Under the pieces are notes generated by a model, which was not told the DNA's origin, searched no databases, and saw only the letters and a program-made list of their open reading frames with translations. Shown here in pieces: positions 16,110 through 22,350 of a stretch of DNA of 35,605 bases; position 1 is the first letter of the stretch, and each line of letters begins with the position of its first letter. Location: positions 1 to 35,605 of the IMG/VR virus record IMGVR_UViG_3300005663_000130; one strand, 5' to 3'. Source of the stretch: a virus. A program made the position numbers and the translations under genes.

Positions 16110-16559
16110 ATGAAAGAAGTAAACAGTAACTTATGGGACAGTAATGCAGATATTATAGTTATCACTACTAATGGAGCAACAAGAAAAGATGGTGCTGCTA
16201 TCATGGGACGTGGAGTAGCACTACAGGCCAAACAGAGGTATCCTGGTATTGAACACGTACTAGGAAGACTTATTAGAGAGAACGGCAATCACGTAAGTCT
16301 TATAACTGGTAATATTCCAAAGATTGTCAGTTTTCCTGTTAAGCACCACTGGCGCGAGAGAGCAGATCTGAAACTTATTAACCAAAGCGTTATTGAATTA
16401 GTTCAACTTGTTGATAGAGGAACCTCTTTTTTCCAAAAGTATCTCACTGTTGCTCTACCAAGACCAGGATGTGGTAACGGCAGACTAAGATGGGAAGAAG
16501 TTAGGTCTATTATCAGACTCATCTTAGACGACAGATTTACAATATATAATAATGACTAA
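16110..16559 (+). CDS. macro domain protein
   Basis: 149 residues, a macro-domain-sized protein. Diagnostic pieces: NADIIVITTNGATRKDGAAIMGRGVALQAKQRYP, which carries the glycine-containing ligand loop (MGRG) and the strand-loop N; VSLITGNIPKIVSFPVKHHW; and LPRPGCGNGRLRWEEV, the C-terminal PGCGNG loop. Macro domains bind ADP-ribose or remove ADP-ribosyl groups. Within a phage early operon it could reverse host ADP-ribosylation used in antiphage defence, or handle ADP-ribose 1''-phosphate. The start chosen is the second in-frame ATG, two bases after the preceding stop. Confidence 0.8.
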   Translation: MKEVNSNLWDSNADIIVITTNGATRKDGAAIMGRGVALQAKQRYPGIEHVLGRLIRENGNHVSLITGNIPKIVSFPVKHHWRERADLKLINQSVIELVQLVDRGTSFFQKYLTVALPRPGCGNGRLRWEEVRSIIRLILDDRFTIYNND

Positions 16560-16698
16560 TTTCTTTCATCAACTAGAGAGATACTTAACTTCGCACGGCT
16601 GCCAAGTGCCACAACATCACATTTCTGCTATGATGTACAGAAAGAGAAAGCTTGACTGTCGTGAAGCCGGAATCTCTATCTGGTTCCAGCAGCACTAG
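16552..16698 (+). CDS. small protein, unknown
   Basis: 48 residues, start ATG overlapping the last codons of the macro gene (8-base overlap). Basic, with YRKRK and several His and Cys. No known family. Tight coupling and placement support translation. It ends with TAG. Confidence 0.4.
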   Translation: MTNFFHQLERYLTSHGCQVPQHHISAMMYRKRKLDCREAGISIWFQQH

Positions 16699-16702
16699 CT
16701 CT

Positions 16703-16930
16703 ATGGAAACCTGTCCAACTTGCAGCCAAGTAACAGACAAGTATACTGAAGGCTTAGTTCAAGCAAGGATAGCCACTAGACCTTTTGCTAGTCCTGGTCA
16801 GGTGCGACATATAACTAAGCTTGAAGCAGAGTTAAAAACAGCTAACACCTGGATAGACACGAAATGCACTATTGCTAGCTGCTGGAAATCTAAATATGAG
16901 ACTCTGATAGCAGAACTGAAAAAGGAGTGA
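16703..16930 (+). CDS. small CxxC protein
   Basis: 75 residues from the ATG four bases after the preceding stop; the frame is open to a TTG at 16652. The N-terminus METCPTCSQV carries a CxxC that may bind zinc, and two further Cys (TKCTIASCW) lie near residue 58. The central part is amphipathic helix (HITKLEAELKTANTW). Weak ribosome site, probably coupled to its neighbours. Unknown function. Confidence 0.4.
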   Translation: METCPTCSQVTDKYTEGLVQARIATRPFASPGQVRHITKLEAELKTANTWIDTKCTIASCWKSKYETLIAELKKE

Positions 16931-17145
16931 TACTTACAGACGGTGTTCACTTAGTTAGCGATACTAGCCTAGAAGAATTACACAGCTTCGCGCAAAACAT
17001 GGGCTTGAAACGTCATTGGTTTCAGGTTCACAGAAGTCATCCGCATTATGACTTAACGACAACGAGAGCTTCTGAGCGAGCTTTAATGTATGGCGCAACT
17101 AAAGTAACAGGCAGAGAGCTTGTTAAGCGCATGGTAAGGAGATAG
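16927..17145 (+). CDS. DUF4031 family protein
   Basis: 72 residues, GTG start overlapping the preceding TGA by four bases. Matches the DUF4031 family by its characteristic ELHSFAQNMGLKRHWFQ, HYDL and ASERALMYGATKVTGRELV segments, length ~70-80. This family is widespread in phages and bacteria; no function is established. Confidence 0.75.
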   Translation: MILTDGVHLVSDTSLEELHSFAQNMGLKRHWFQVHRSHPHYDLTTTRASERALMYGATKVTGRELVKRMVRR

Positions 17146-17147
17146 CC

Positions 17148-17321
17148 ATGAAGAAACTAAGAGCAAATAAGATTCTGCGCGATGCACTAGAGATCTGGGA
17201 AGAGTATTGGCCGCATATTAACAAACTTAGTTCGCCATACGACAGATACCTAATCCGTCATCTAGATATAGGTCTACGGTATATAGCAGAATTAGTAGAA
17301 TCTGCAAAGAATTCTGATTAG
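17148..17321 (+). CDS. small helical protein, unknown
   Basis: 57 residues with AAGGAG six bases upstream of the ATG. Mostly helix: RANKILRDALEIWEEYW, then DRYLIRHLDIGLRYIAEL. Two bases after the DUF4031 stop, so the operon is continuous. Not recognised. Confidence 0.55.
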   Translation: MKKLRANKILRDALEIWEEYWPHINKLSSPYDRYLIRHLDIGLRYIAELVESAKNSD

Positions 17322-17333
17322 GAGGAAATAACC

Positions 17334-17540
17334 GTGGTAGAAGATCTAACGAACCAGGAACGCCAGCGCGATCTTATAAATCAGGTAGTGCGCCATACTA
17401 TATAGGATGTGAAGGCAATAGGAGCACTTCTATTAGTAGACATTATGCCAGAATACCGAGCAGGGTTTGTTAAACTAATAGAGTTACTGTATGAGATACA
17501 GATTACTACTGACTCAATGCCGCGGAAAACTGAAAATTAG
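17334..17540 (+). pseudogene. short ORF split by an in-frame TAG, or two tiny ORFs
   Basis: A GTG start with a strong GGAGG site about 7 bases upstream is followed by 23 codons, then TAG at 17403-17405, then 44 more codons in the same frame to a second TAG. The second half could restart at a GTG at 17409. Across the stop the sequence reads as one continuous small helical protein (VVRHTI then DVKAIGALLLVDIMPEY). Other genes here end with TAG, so general TAG reassignment is not supported. It may be a decayed gene, a sequencing error, or readthrough. Confidence 0.4.
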
Positions 17541-17627
17541 TTATCCATCTGTGACAGGGTGAGGTAAGCAAATCGGCCAACGGCGCAATTTCGAGCGCCT
17601 CTGATTATCTGAATGCTACCAGACACA

Positions 17628-17711
17628 CTACATTGACAGTAAGACGAAGACAACGAAGCCGACGATGATTAGATATCCGATAACATGAACGATGGCTCTC
17701 ATGGCTCTCAC
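17628..17711 (-). CDS. 27-aa single-pass membrane peptide
   Basis: GTG start with AGGAG seven bases upstream, 27 codons, then TAG. The product is almost one hydrophobic helix: HVIGYLIIVGFVVFVLLSM after a short RAMRA basic start. Such mini membrane proteins occur in many phages and may inhibit host envelope processes. It follows the terminator of the 161-aa gene on the same strand, so it would need read-through or its own promoter. Confidence 0.45.
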   Translation of the reverse strand: MRAMRAIVHVIGYLIIVGFVVFVLLSM

Positions 17712-17750
17712 GTTGCGTCTCCTTTGATTCTGATGGGCTATGTTGGGTGC

Positions 17751-17789
17751 AAAAATAAGAGGGGTAAGTGTCGGGTTACTTACCCCTCT
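17751..17789 (-). terminator. intrinsic terminator of the 161-aa protein gene
   Basis: A 12-bp perfect stem AGAGGGGTAAGT/ACTTACCCCTCT with an 8-base loop, followed leftward by TATTTTT. The T-run exists only on the - strand, so it terminates leftward transcripts. Confidence 0.85.
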
Positions 17790-17799
17790 AGTTACTGAC

Positions 17800-18285
17800 C
17801 TAGCTCTTCAAGAATGCGATGGCGTCCGATGGCTTACCGTCACGAACTACTTTCACCTTGCGGCCCGCTAGCTTATCAAGGAAGGCGGGCTTGCGGATGA
17901 AGCGCTCCGGTGAGTCTTTATCGTAGACATCCTTGGCACGCTCCACGTTGTAGATAGCGGCGATAAGCTTGCTCGCCATCGGTGAGCCGATGTCTTTGCC
18001 ACCGACCACCCATGATGTCACCTTAGCCTGACGGCCAAGAGACGGGGACTTGTCACCACCGAGGCCACCACCACGCCACGTTGCGGCTTCGTGATTCACC
18101 ACGATGGAGCCGACGCTATCCGCGTCTATCCGCTTGGCCTTACATGCCGACCGGAAAGCCGATAGCACCTTGGCCGCGATACCGTCACGCGCCTTTACGA
18201 TGCGCTCGTCTTCCTTAGCGGCATCCGCTTTGGCCGTCTTCAGTGTAGCCTTAGCGTCATCTATCGCTTGTCGCTTGCTCGTCAT
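17800..18285 (-). CDS. 161-aa protein, relative of the protein at 19817-20404
   Basis: 161 residues with its own promoter and terminator. An N-terminal helix (to ~50) is lysine/alanine-rich and possibly coiled coil (AKATLKTAKADAAKEDERI). Then comes a Gly-rich stretch (WRGGGLGGDKSP), and a C-terminal module with NVERAKDVYDKDSP and VVRDGKPSDAIAFLKS. This order matches the second protein, with the same V..AKDVY..xSP core and a Gly/Lys loop. Base composition is GC-richer than neighbouring genes. Autonomous, strong expression signals suggest an abundant protein, perhaps DNA-binding. Function unknown. Confidence 0.65.
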   Translation of the reverse strand: MTSKRQAIDDAKATLKTAKADAAKEDERIVKARDGIAAKVLSAFRSACKAKRIDADSVGSIVVNHEAATWRGGGLGGDKSPSLGRQAKVTSWVVGGKDIGSPMASKLIAAIYNVERAKDVYDKDSPERFIRKPAFLDKLAGRKVKVVRDGKPSDAIAFLKS

Positions 18286-18331
18286 CGTATCTCATTCCTC
18301 TCACTACGAACCGTTGGCTCCCGACACTTAG

Positions 18332-18360
18332 ATCGTATCACGATGTGTCTATCATGTCAA
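18332..18360 (-). promoter_or_regulatory. promoter of the 161-aa protein gene
   Basis: Leftward TTGACA, 17-base spacer, TACGAT. Perfect -35 and 4 of 6 at -10; about 45 bases before the start codon. Confidence 0.65.
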
Positions 18361-18877
18361 GTGATAGAGACGCGATAGAGAACGTAGATGTAAACTAGAA
18401 ACCCTCTTCGTGTTTCGGGTGCAGATTATGTCAAGCAGTTTAGATACGGAAGCGTGAATGTTATGTCATCTTCTTTTGGATTAGTGAGGTTAGGGTAGAA
18501 GTAGAACAAAGTATCAGATATTCATTCATCTATACACTTGCCACCCTCTTCGTTATGTCTACCACTTCCCCGATGTATTTCGGTCTAGTCTCTTCATTAT
18601 GTCTATTAGACATATGTTCTACAACCACCGGCTTCCGATACTAGAAACAGAGTGCCGGCTGTTTTGGATGATAGGTTAGGGTCTTCGAAGACCAGCTCTG
18701 CACCTAAATAGAAGATTAAAGGGTTTTTGACTTCGAAGTGCAGAATAGATAAGAAGAGTAGATTTCTGAATTTAATCTGCACCTGAATCAGTATTTAAAG
18801 GGCAAAACAGTTTGACTTCTTGCACTCATCTTCGAAGAGCAGAGGAGAGTTGCAGATGCAGAGCAGATATTAAAGGG
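18361..18877. other. noncoding repeat-motif region
   Basis: No credible gene was found on either strand between the divergence of the two monocistronic units. It holds the motif TTATGTC at four places (about 18425, 18461, 18552, 18596), CTTCGAAG at 18683, 18731 and 18830, TGCACC at 18699 and 18778, and TTAAAGGG at 18716, 18794 and 18870. The spread of short motifs with no reading frame suggests a regulatory or replication region. Confidence 0.55.
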
Positions 18878-18912
18878 TAAAAGAAAGAGCAGGCCGGATG
18901 AGAAACCTGCTC
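18878..18912 (-). terminator. intrinsic terminator of the 90-aa protein gene
   Basis: A 7-bp stem GAGCAGG/CCTGCTC with a 12-base loop, followed leftward by TTTCTTTT. Begins about 15 bases after the stop of the 90-aa gene. Confidence 0.8.
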
Positions 18913-18926
18913 TCCCTCTGTAAGTG

Positions 18927-19199
18927 TTATGAGAATAGATGGTTCAGAGAGCGCTCCAACATCTTCTCAACGGCCTCTTCAGATGAATCGCGGATGCCAC
19001 TCCAATCACTCTCCCCATTCGGTTGAAGCGTTCCCATACCGACTCCGTAACCGTCTGCGAGGTCTTCGAAGCTGCAGCCCTTGTCTCTTGCCTGCGATAT
19101 AAGGAACAACGAGAAGTTAGCACTGAAGAGCATTCCGTTTCGCACTCCCATAAAACTATCACCCTTCACAGCAATAGTAACGTCTTCATACTTCGTCAT
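18927..19199 (-). CDS. 90-aa protein, unknown, monocistronic
   Basis: 90 residues. The start has AGGAG seven bases upstream; an upstream in-frame TTG is ignored. Composition is mixed: TIAVKGDSFMGVRNGM then FSLFLISQARDKG, then a Gly-rich middle GYGVGMG and a C-terminal amphipathic helix EAVEKMLERSLNHL. With its own extended promoter and intrinsic terminator it forms an independent unit. No family recognised. Confidence 0.6.
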   Translation of the reverse strand: MTKYEDVTIAVKGDSFMGVRNGMLFSANFSLFLISQARDKGCSFEDLADGYGVGMGTLQPNGESDWSGIRDSSEEAVEKMLERSLNHLFS

Positions 19200-19245
19200 G
19201 CTTTGCACTCCTTTCACTCTGTCTTGTTTCTCATCCGTCAAGGCT

Positions 19246-19275
19246 ATTATACCATGATCCGAACCATCCGGTCAA
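19246..19275 (-). promoter_or_regulatory. promoter of the 90-aa protein gene
   Basis: Leftward TTGACC, 18-base spacer, perfect TATAAT preceded by TGG (extended -10). Strong by sequence; about 45 bases upstream of the gene start. Confidence 0.7.
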
Positions 19276-19337
19276 GTCCTATAATGAAGAGATTCACAAA
19301 CATACTGCATATTCGCAGCTATCTGGATAATCTACCC

Positions 19338-19358
19338 TGCACCCACTTCGAAGACCAG
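19338..19358 (-). repeat. composite motif copy 1 (CTTCGAAG + GGGTGCA)
   Basis: Reads leftward as CTGGTCTTCGAAGTGGGTGCA. One base shorter than the other three copies, in a noncoding gap. Confidence 0.75.
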
Positions 19359-19695
19359 ACCAGTAAACCAGCTCAGATTCAGTCTTTTAAAGGCGAAACA
19401 CCAGAAACCTGCATTTTAAAGGGCCAAACTAAAACAGTCTGAACACATCAAACACATCTCCAAAGACCAGATTTAGATATAGCTGTACGCTCTAAGCACG
19501 AATAATCAGATGTTTTACTATGCAATGAAGAGTGTCAGAGACCTTTCTTATCTACGCTACAACTGTACTATTCTGTACAGTCAGAGTCTCTGGTAATGGT
19601 TTTACCTACATGGTCTGAGTTAGTGTAAGTAGATACGAGCAAGTGTTTCTGGACGCTGTGGTTAGATAGCGGGTCGCATTCTATGTCTTAGTATA

Positions 19696-19734
19696 GGACA
19701 AGACCCCACAGCTCATAACTGTGAGGCCCTGTCC
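19696..19734 (-). ncRNA. 16-bp hairpin that pairs fully only in - strand RNA
   Basis: In the leftward RNA the arms GGACAGGGCCTCACAG and CTGTGGGGTCTTGTCC pair at all 16 positions, three of them as G-U wobbles, around a 7-base loop. In + strand RNA the same three positions become A-C mismatches. Such strand-specific pairing suggests that the leftward RNA is the functional one. No U-run follows, so it is not a simple terminator. It lies downstream of the 195-aa gene's 3' end, in a noncoding stretch; it may be a 3' UTR structure or a small RNA. Confidence 0.45.
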
Positions 19735-19816
19735 GGCTGCTATTCTATTAGACTTGTTAGTATTAGTTGTCAGGTGGCGAGTCGGGTCAACTAGCTATAC
19801 CTGACACTGTGACGTG

Positions 19817-20404
19817 CTAGCTTTTCTTTTCGTATAGACTAACTAGCGGAACCTTCTGGCCATTCTCAAGGACAGCAACGAAGCCCTTGTCTTTGATCAG
19901 CTTCAAGTTCTCAGGCTGCATTGCTACAACATGAGGAGACTTTGTGCCGTAGACATCTTTAGCGACTTCTACACCATGAGCCACTCGGAGGACTTCACTC
20001 TCTGCTGTCTTCTCTAGAGGCTTGCCATGCAGCTCGATAGCCACTACATTGTTAGCCTTTAGGAAACTCTCGCCTCTGCTTCCGCCACCACCTTTTCCAC
20101 CAGCACCCTTGCCTGTTACTGCACCCACGAAGCCTTGGCCGTCCTCAGATGCGGCGATCTTAACAGTTAGAGGCACTAGCACCGAAGGCTCAATTTTAGC
20201 GTTGGCTGCATACTGAAGTATCGTGTCAACAAAGGCCGACGCGATCTTCTCTTTATGCTCCGAGAGCACAGACTTCTGAGCCTTAGTCTCACGCTTTGTT
20301 ACGTTCTTCTCTATCTTAGCGATCTCTTCAGCCTGTGCTTCAGGCGAGAGCTTCGCTAGACGCTCCGCAATCTCCTGAATCTTTTCCCTAGTCGCAGTAG
20401 CCAT
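19817..20404 (-). CDS. 195-aa protein, relative of the protein at 17800-18285
   Basis: 195 residues. N-terminal lysine/glutamate-rich helix (KLSPEAQAEEIAKIEKNV), central SAFVDTILQYAANAKIEPS segment, a glycine run (GKGAGGKGGGGSRG, about 100-112), and a C-terminal VEVAKDVYGTKSP module ending ENGQKVPLVSLYEKKS. The same domain order is in the 161-aa protein. Good GGAAG ribosome site and its own promoter inside the preceding short frame. Likely abundant; unknown function, possibly DNA- or RNA-binding given basic character. No terminator identified except the hairpin at 19.7 kb. Confidence 0.65.
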   Translation of the reverse strand: MATATREKIQEIAERLAKLSPEAQAEEIAKIEKNVTKRETKAQKSVLSEHKEKIASAFVDTILQYAANAKIEPSVLVPLTVKIAASEDGQGFVGAVTGKGAGGKGGGGSRGESFLKANNVVAIELHGKPLEKTAESEVLRVAHGVEVAKDVYGTKSPHVVAMQPENLKLIKDKGFVAVLENGQKVPLVSLYEKKS

Positions 20405-20436
20405 TTCTACTTCCCTTCTTCTGGTCTATGACCAGA

Positions 20437-20592
20437 CTATAGACCCAACTCGATGATCTTATTATCGCCTATTTCTCTGGTAATGTCAAGAGTAATTGGA
20501 CGCGATAGACGCCTATTCCTTATTTTAGTGCCTGCTAAGTTAACGTATAAAGATACGTCTTTATTGCTAACTTTGCTATACGATATTGACAT
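20437..20592 (-). CDS. 51-aa protein overlapping a promoter
   Basis: 51 residues, Ser/Asn/Ile/Arg-rich and basic (YSKVSNKDVSLYV, IRNRRLSRPITLDITREIG). No strong ribosome site. The frame carries the promoter of the next leftward gene (TTGACA and GATAAT) in its last third and a long imperfect inverted repeat in its first third, so it could be spurious. Kept because it follows the zinc-ribbon gene in the same direction. Confidence 0.4.
   Translation of the reverse strand: MSISYSKVSNKDVSLYVNLAGTKIRNRRLSRPITLDITREIGDNKIIELGL
20461..20489 (-). promoter_or_regulatory. promoter of the 195-aa protein gene
   Basis: Leftward TTGACA, 17-base spacer, GATAAT (5 of 6). About 55 bases before the start codon. 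Confidence 0.7.
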
Positions 20593-20626
20593 TAGAGATT
20601 CTCTTGTTGTTCTTTTACTGACTCTT

Positions 20627-20782
20627 CTAGCTTCCGCGCATCCAAGTCTTCAGATATGCTACAACAGCTACTCCACCACATTCTGGACACTCTACTGCTC
20701 CAATACTTGCATGTTTAATCCATGTAATCCAACTGTTGCACGCAGTACAATATCCTTTTCGTTTCTTCGTCGCCGATGCCAT
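20627..20782 (-). CDS. 51-aa zinc-ribbon protein
   Basis: 51 residues with two CxxC pairs (YCTACN and VECPECGG), about 20 residues apart, basic N-terminus (ATKKRKG). A typical small zinc ribbon that could bind nucleic acid or a partner protein. GGAGATACGAAC precedes the ATG. Part of the leftward series of tiny zinc-ribbon genes. Confidence 0.6.
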   Translation of the reverse strand: MASATKKRKGYCTACNSWITWIKHASIGAVECPECGGVAVVAYLKTWMRGS

Positions 20783-20805
20783 GTTCGTATCTCCTCTATC
20801 TGCAC

Positions 20806-20916
20806 CTAAAACACTTCATAGATCAGTATAGTTACTACTGCGCCTACCTCTAGACCCATAAAGAAGCCGGTAAGCAGAAGGACTCTATATGTAAACTTCA
20901 GATCCATCGGCTTCAT
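20806..20916 (-). CDS. 36-aa single-pass membrane peptide
   Basis: 36 residues: short MKPMDLKFTYR start, then LLLTGFFMGLEVGAVVTILIY, one membrane helix. It overlaps the preceding gene by 32 bases and its stop codon shares bases with a TGCACC motif. A GGGGTG-like site lies upstream. Confidence 0.4.
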   Translation of the reverse strand: MKPMDLKFTYRVLLLTGFFMGLEVGAVVTILIYEVF

Positions 20917-21118
20917 CTTGACACCCCTGACACGTCTGGCTTATTTTGAACTCTCTACGACTTTTGTTATCTCTGAAATGCTCTGGTTTTATTTGGTTTG
21001 TTCCACATGTAATACAAACAGGACTGTTACGATCTCTACTTGTGAATGTAAGTAAGGCTTCTTCCATTCCCGTTATGGTCGCCGTTTCTGTCTGTAGCGT
21101 CTTCGTCATCGTATCCAT
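20885..21118 (-). CDS. zinc-finger-like protein
   Basis: Up to 77 residues, with CITCGTNQ...HF...CQGCQ in the C-terminal half: the CxxC...F...CxxC arrangement of the Endonuclease VII-type and related zinc ribbons. The start is uncertain: it may begin at 21118, 21109 or 21067, and the longest version overlaps the next gene by 83 bases. Unknown role. Confidence 0.45.
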   Translation of the reverse strand: MDTMTKTLQTETATITGMEEALLTFTSRDRNSPVCITCGTNQIKPEHFRDNKSRREFKISQTCQGCQDEADGSEVYI

Positions 21119-21308
21119 ATTCCTCTCTGCATACCTTACAGTTCTTAACGTGTATCTCCCATACGGTTTTGGCTCTTCTTAGAGACAGAGCACGACCATA
21201 AGAGCCGCAGGCGAGATCATACTTAATAACTCTAACTTCTGCTATAAAGCCATCTTTTTGTAAGACAGTAGCAGGTACGGTCTTGATTACTGGTGCTAGA
21301 GTTATCAT
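21036..21308 (-). CDS. small protein, unknown, two cysteines
   Basis: 90 residues, mixed alpha/beta with CKVC in the middle and an acidic/Gly-rich end. Overlaps the downstream gene heavily if that starts at its first ATG; either the overlap or the start choice is wrong. Coupled to the upstream gene by a short 4-base gap. No family known. Confidence 0.45.
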   Translation of the reverse strand: MITLAPVIKTVPATVLQKDGFIAEVRVIKYDLACGSYGRALSLRRAKTVWEIHVKNCKVCREEYGYDDEDATDRNGDHNGNGRSLTYIHK

Positions 21309-21312
21309 CTGA

Positions 21313-21558
21313 TTATATTATAGTCGGCGGATTCTCTTCTACTAATACTAGGCTTATTGAATCTACTGTCAGACTAAGTCGCAATTCTATATCGTTACGA
21401 ATCGTATCTCTTAGATGATTCAGGGATGCTTCGTCATTAGATCTTCCTCTGTTAACCTCAATTAGAGTAGTAGATATAGCCAGTGCGTAACGCGGCATCT
21501 TGGCTCTATCCCATTCAGACCGTGTAACCTTGACGTTAATCTTCTTCTTACGTGGCAT
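21313..21558 (-). CDS. small basic protein, unknown
   Basis: 81 residues from an ATG with AGGAG seven bases upstream. Starts MPRKKKINVKVTRSEWDRAK, then a helix, ending in SLTVDSISLVLVEENPP. Lysine-rich N-terminus suggests nucleic-acid contact. Its start overlaps the end of the preceding gene by 11 bases. Confidence 0.55.
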   Translation of the reverse strand: MPRKKKINVKVTRSEWDRAKMPRYALAISTTLIEVNRGRSNDEASLNHLRDTIRNDIELRLSLTVDSISLVLVEENPPTII

Positions 21559-21829
21559 CTTTTTGCTCCTCTCTATGAATTTTTCCTGTACTCTCAATCC
21601 ATCTAGCTAAATGCTGAGCTGCACAGAAGTGATATATCCCAGGACTAATACTTATTGTCTGCTCCCAATGAGTATCCAGGGCTACACCTTCTAGCTTTAT
21701 ATCTGATGGCTCCCACCATCCAGAATGAGGGCCAATACTTATAGACAGATGGGGTGTCTGAACTGCTTCGTCATCACTTAGAATGATGTTACACCAGTCA
21801 CAATGATAAACAGTAATCGTTGTTTTCAT
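21548..21829 (-). CDS. 93-aa protein with CxxC...HxxC zinc site
   Basis: 93 residues. Starts MKTTITVYHCDWCN, then a beta-rich middle (HLSISIGPHSGWWEP), then YHFCAAQHLARWIE, giving C-x2-C and a C/H pair later, like a treble-clef or zinc-ribbon fold. Strong AGAAGGAT ribosome region. Just downstream of composite motif copy 2. Confidence 0.55.
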   Translation of the reverse strand: MKTTITVYHCDWCNIILSDDEAVQTPHLSISIGPHSGWWEPSDIKLEGVALDTHWEQTISISPGIYHFCAAQHLARWIESTGKIHREEQKDAT

Positions 21830-21848
21830 ATCCTTCTATTCTCCTTTT

Positions 21849-21870
21849 TGCACCCAACTGAGAAGCTCAG
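21849..21870 (-). repeat. composite motif copy 2 (variant)
   Basis: Reads leftward CTGAGCTTCTCAGTTGGGTGCA; CTTCGAAG is changed to CTTCTCAG here, making a CTGAG/CTCAG palindrome. It fills the whole gap between two genes. Confidence 0.65.
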
Positions 21871-21871
21871 A

Positions 21872-22096
21872 TTAAACACTCTTTCGCCACCCTGGATTTG
21901 CATCAGACATAGTTTCGAAGCTATCTAGACTAGCTAGAAGTTCATCTAGTTCGCTTATCTGATTATCTATAGCCTCCTTGATTTCTATACGACGATTAGT
22001 TGAATCTTCGTCTCTTACTTGGGCAGCTAGACCAGCAATAGCATCACCGCATAACTCTACTTCTTTCCACCTGATTGTGCTGTTATAGTTAGTCAT
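21872..22096 (-). CDS. small helical protein, unknown
   Basis: 74 residues, mostly helix, acidic (RIEIKEAIDNQISELDELLASLDSF). Coupled to the 76-aa gene by a short gap and AGGAG ten bases upstream of the ATG. Probably a small dimer or inhibitor, not identified. Confidence 0.5.
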   Translation of the reverse strand: MTNYNSTIRWKEVELCGDAIAGLAAQVRDEDSTNRRIEIKEAIDNQISELDELLASLDSFETMSDANPGWRKSV

Positions 22097-22101
22097 TATT
22101 G

Positions 22102-22332
22102 TTATACTCCTTCTTCTAGTTGATCAGCAAGCTTCTGATAGTAAACCACTATTTGTGCTGCGTGTTTAATCCGTATAGAATAATCTTGTCTTGAAGATGT
22201 GACTAAACAAACAACAGCTGCCATTAACCACATCTTCTCATTCATCAGCCAGTCAGAATAATTTATGCTTTGCAAAAAGGCGTCTACCGTGACTTCTTCC
22301 GTCGCGCCTTCTGGTCTAATCAATTTCTTCAT
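22102..22332 (-). CDS. MKKLIR family protein A (paralogue at 24557-24814)
   Basis: 76 residues. Starts MKKLIRPEGATEEVTVD, then YSDWLMNEKMWLMAAV and a helix ending YYQKLADQLEE. The 85-aa protein about 2.2 kb to the right shares MKKLIR, YSQWLMNEKMWL and a Y-x2-K motif, showing that the genome has two members. Both sit in the same leftward operon after zinc-ribbon genes. Function unknown; the WLMNEKMW segment could be an amphipathic helix contacting a partner or membrane. Confidence 0.6.
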   Translation of the reverse strand: MKKLIRPEGATEEVTVDAFLQSINYSDWLMNEKMWLMAAVVCLVTSSRQDYSIRIKHAAQIVVYYQKLADQLEEGV

Positions 22333-22350
22333 TGTTGCTACTCCTTTATA

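Larger units (their letters stand above)
19276..19816. other. noncoding region with repeats and hairpin
   Basis: No gene on either strand is credible. It carries one copy of the composite motif (19338-19358), TTTAAAGG repeats at 19386 and 19415, and a long hairpin at 19696-19734. The last ~80 bases also include a GTCAGGT...ACCTGAC inverted repeat close to the end of the next gene. Confidence 0.55.

Noticed and set aside
17334-17540. TAG codon reassignment in this phage
   Set aside because: Several well-placed genes end in TAG (terminase small subunit, the 48-aa and 57-aa genes), so a genome-wide recoding is not supported.
17582-17599. GGCGC/GCGCC hairpin as terminator of the rightward operon
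   Set aside because: Stem is only 5 bp with no T-run on either side.
19023-19442. Rightward open frame of 139 codons across the 90-aa gene and its promoter
   Set aside because: Overlaps a leftward gene with clear promoter and terminator, and has no ribosome site.
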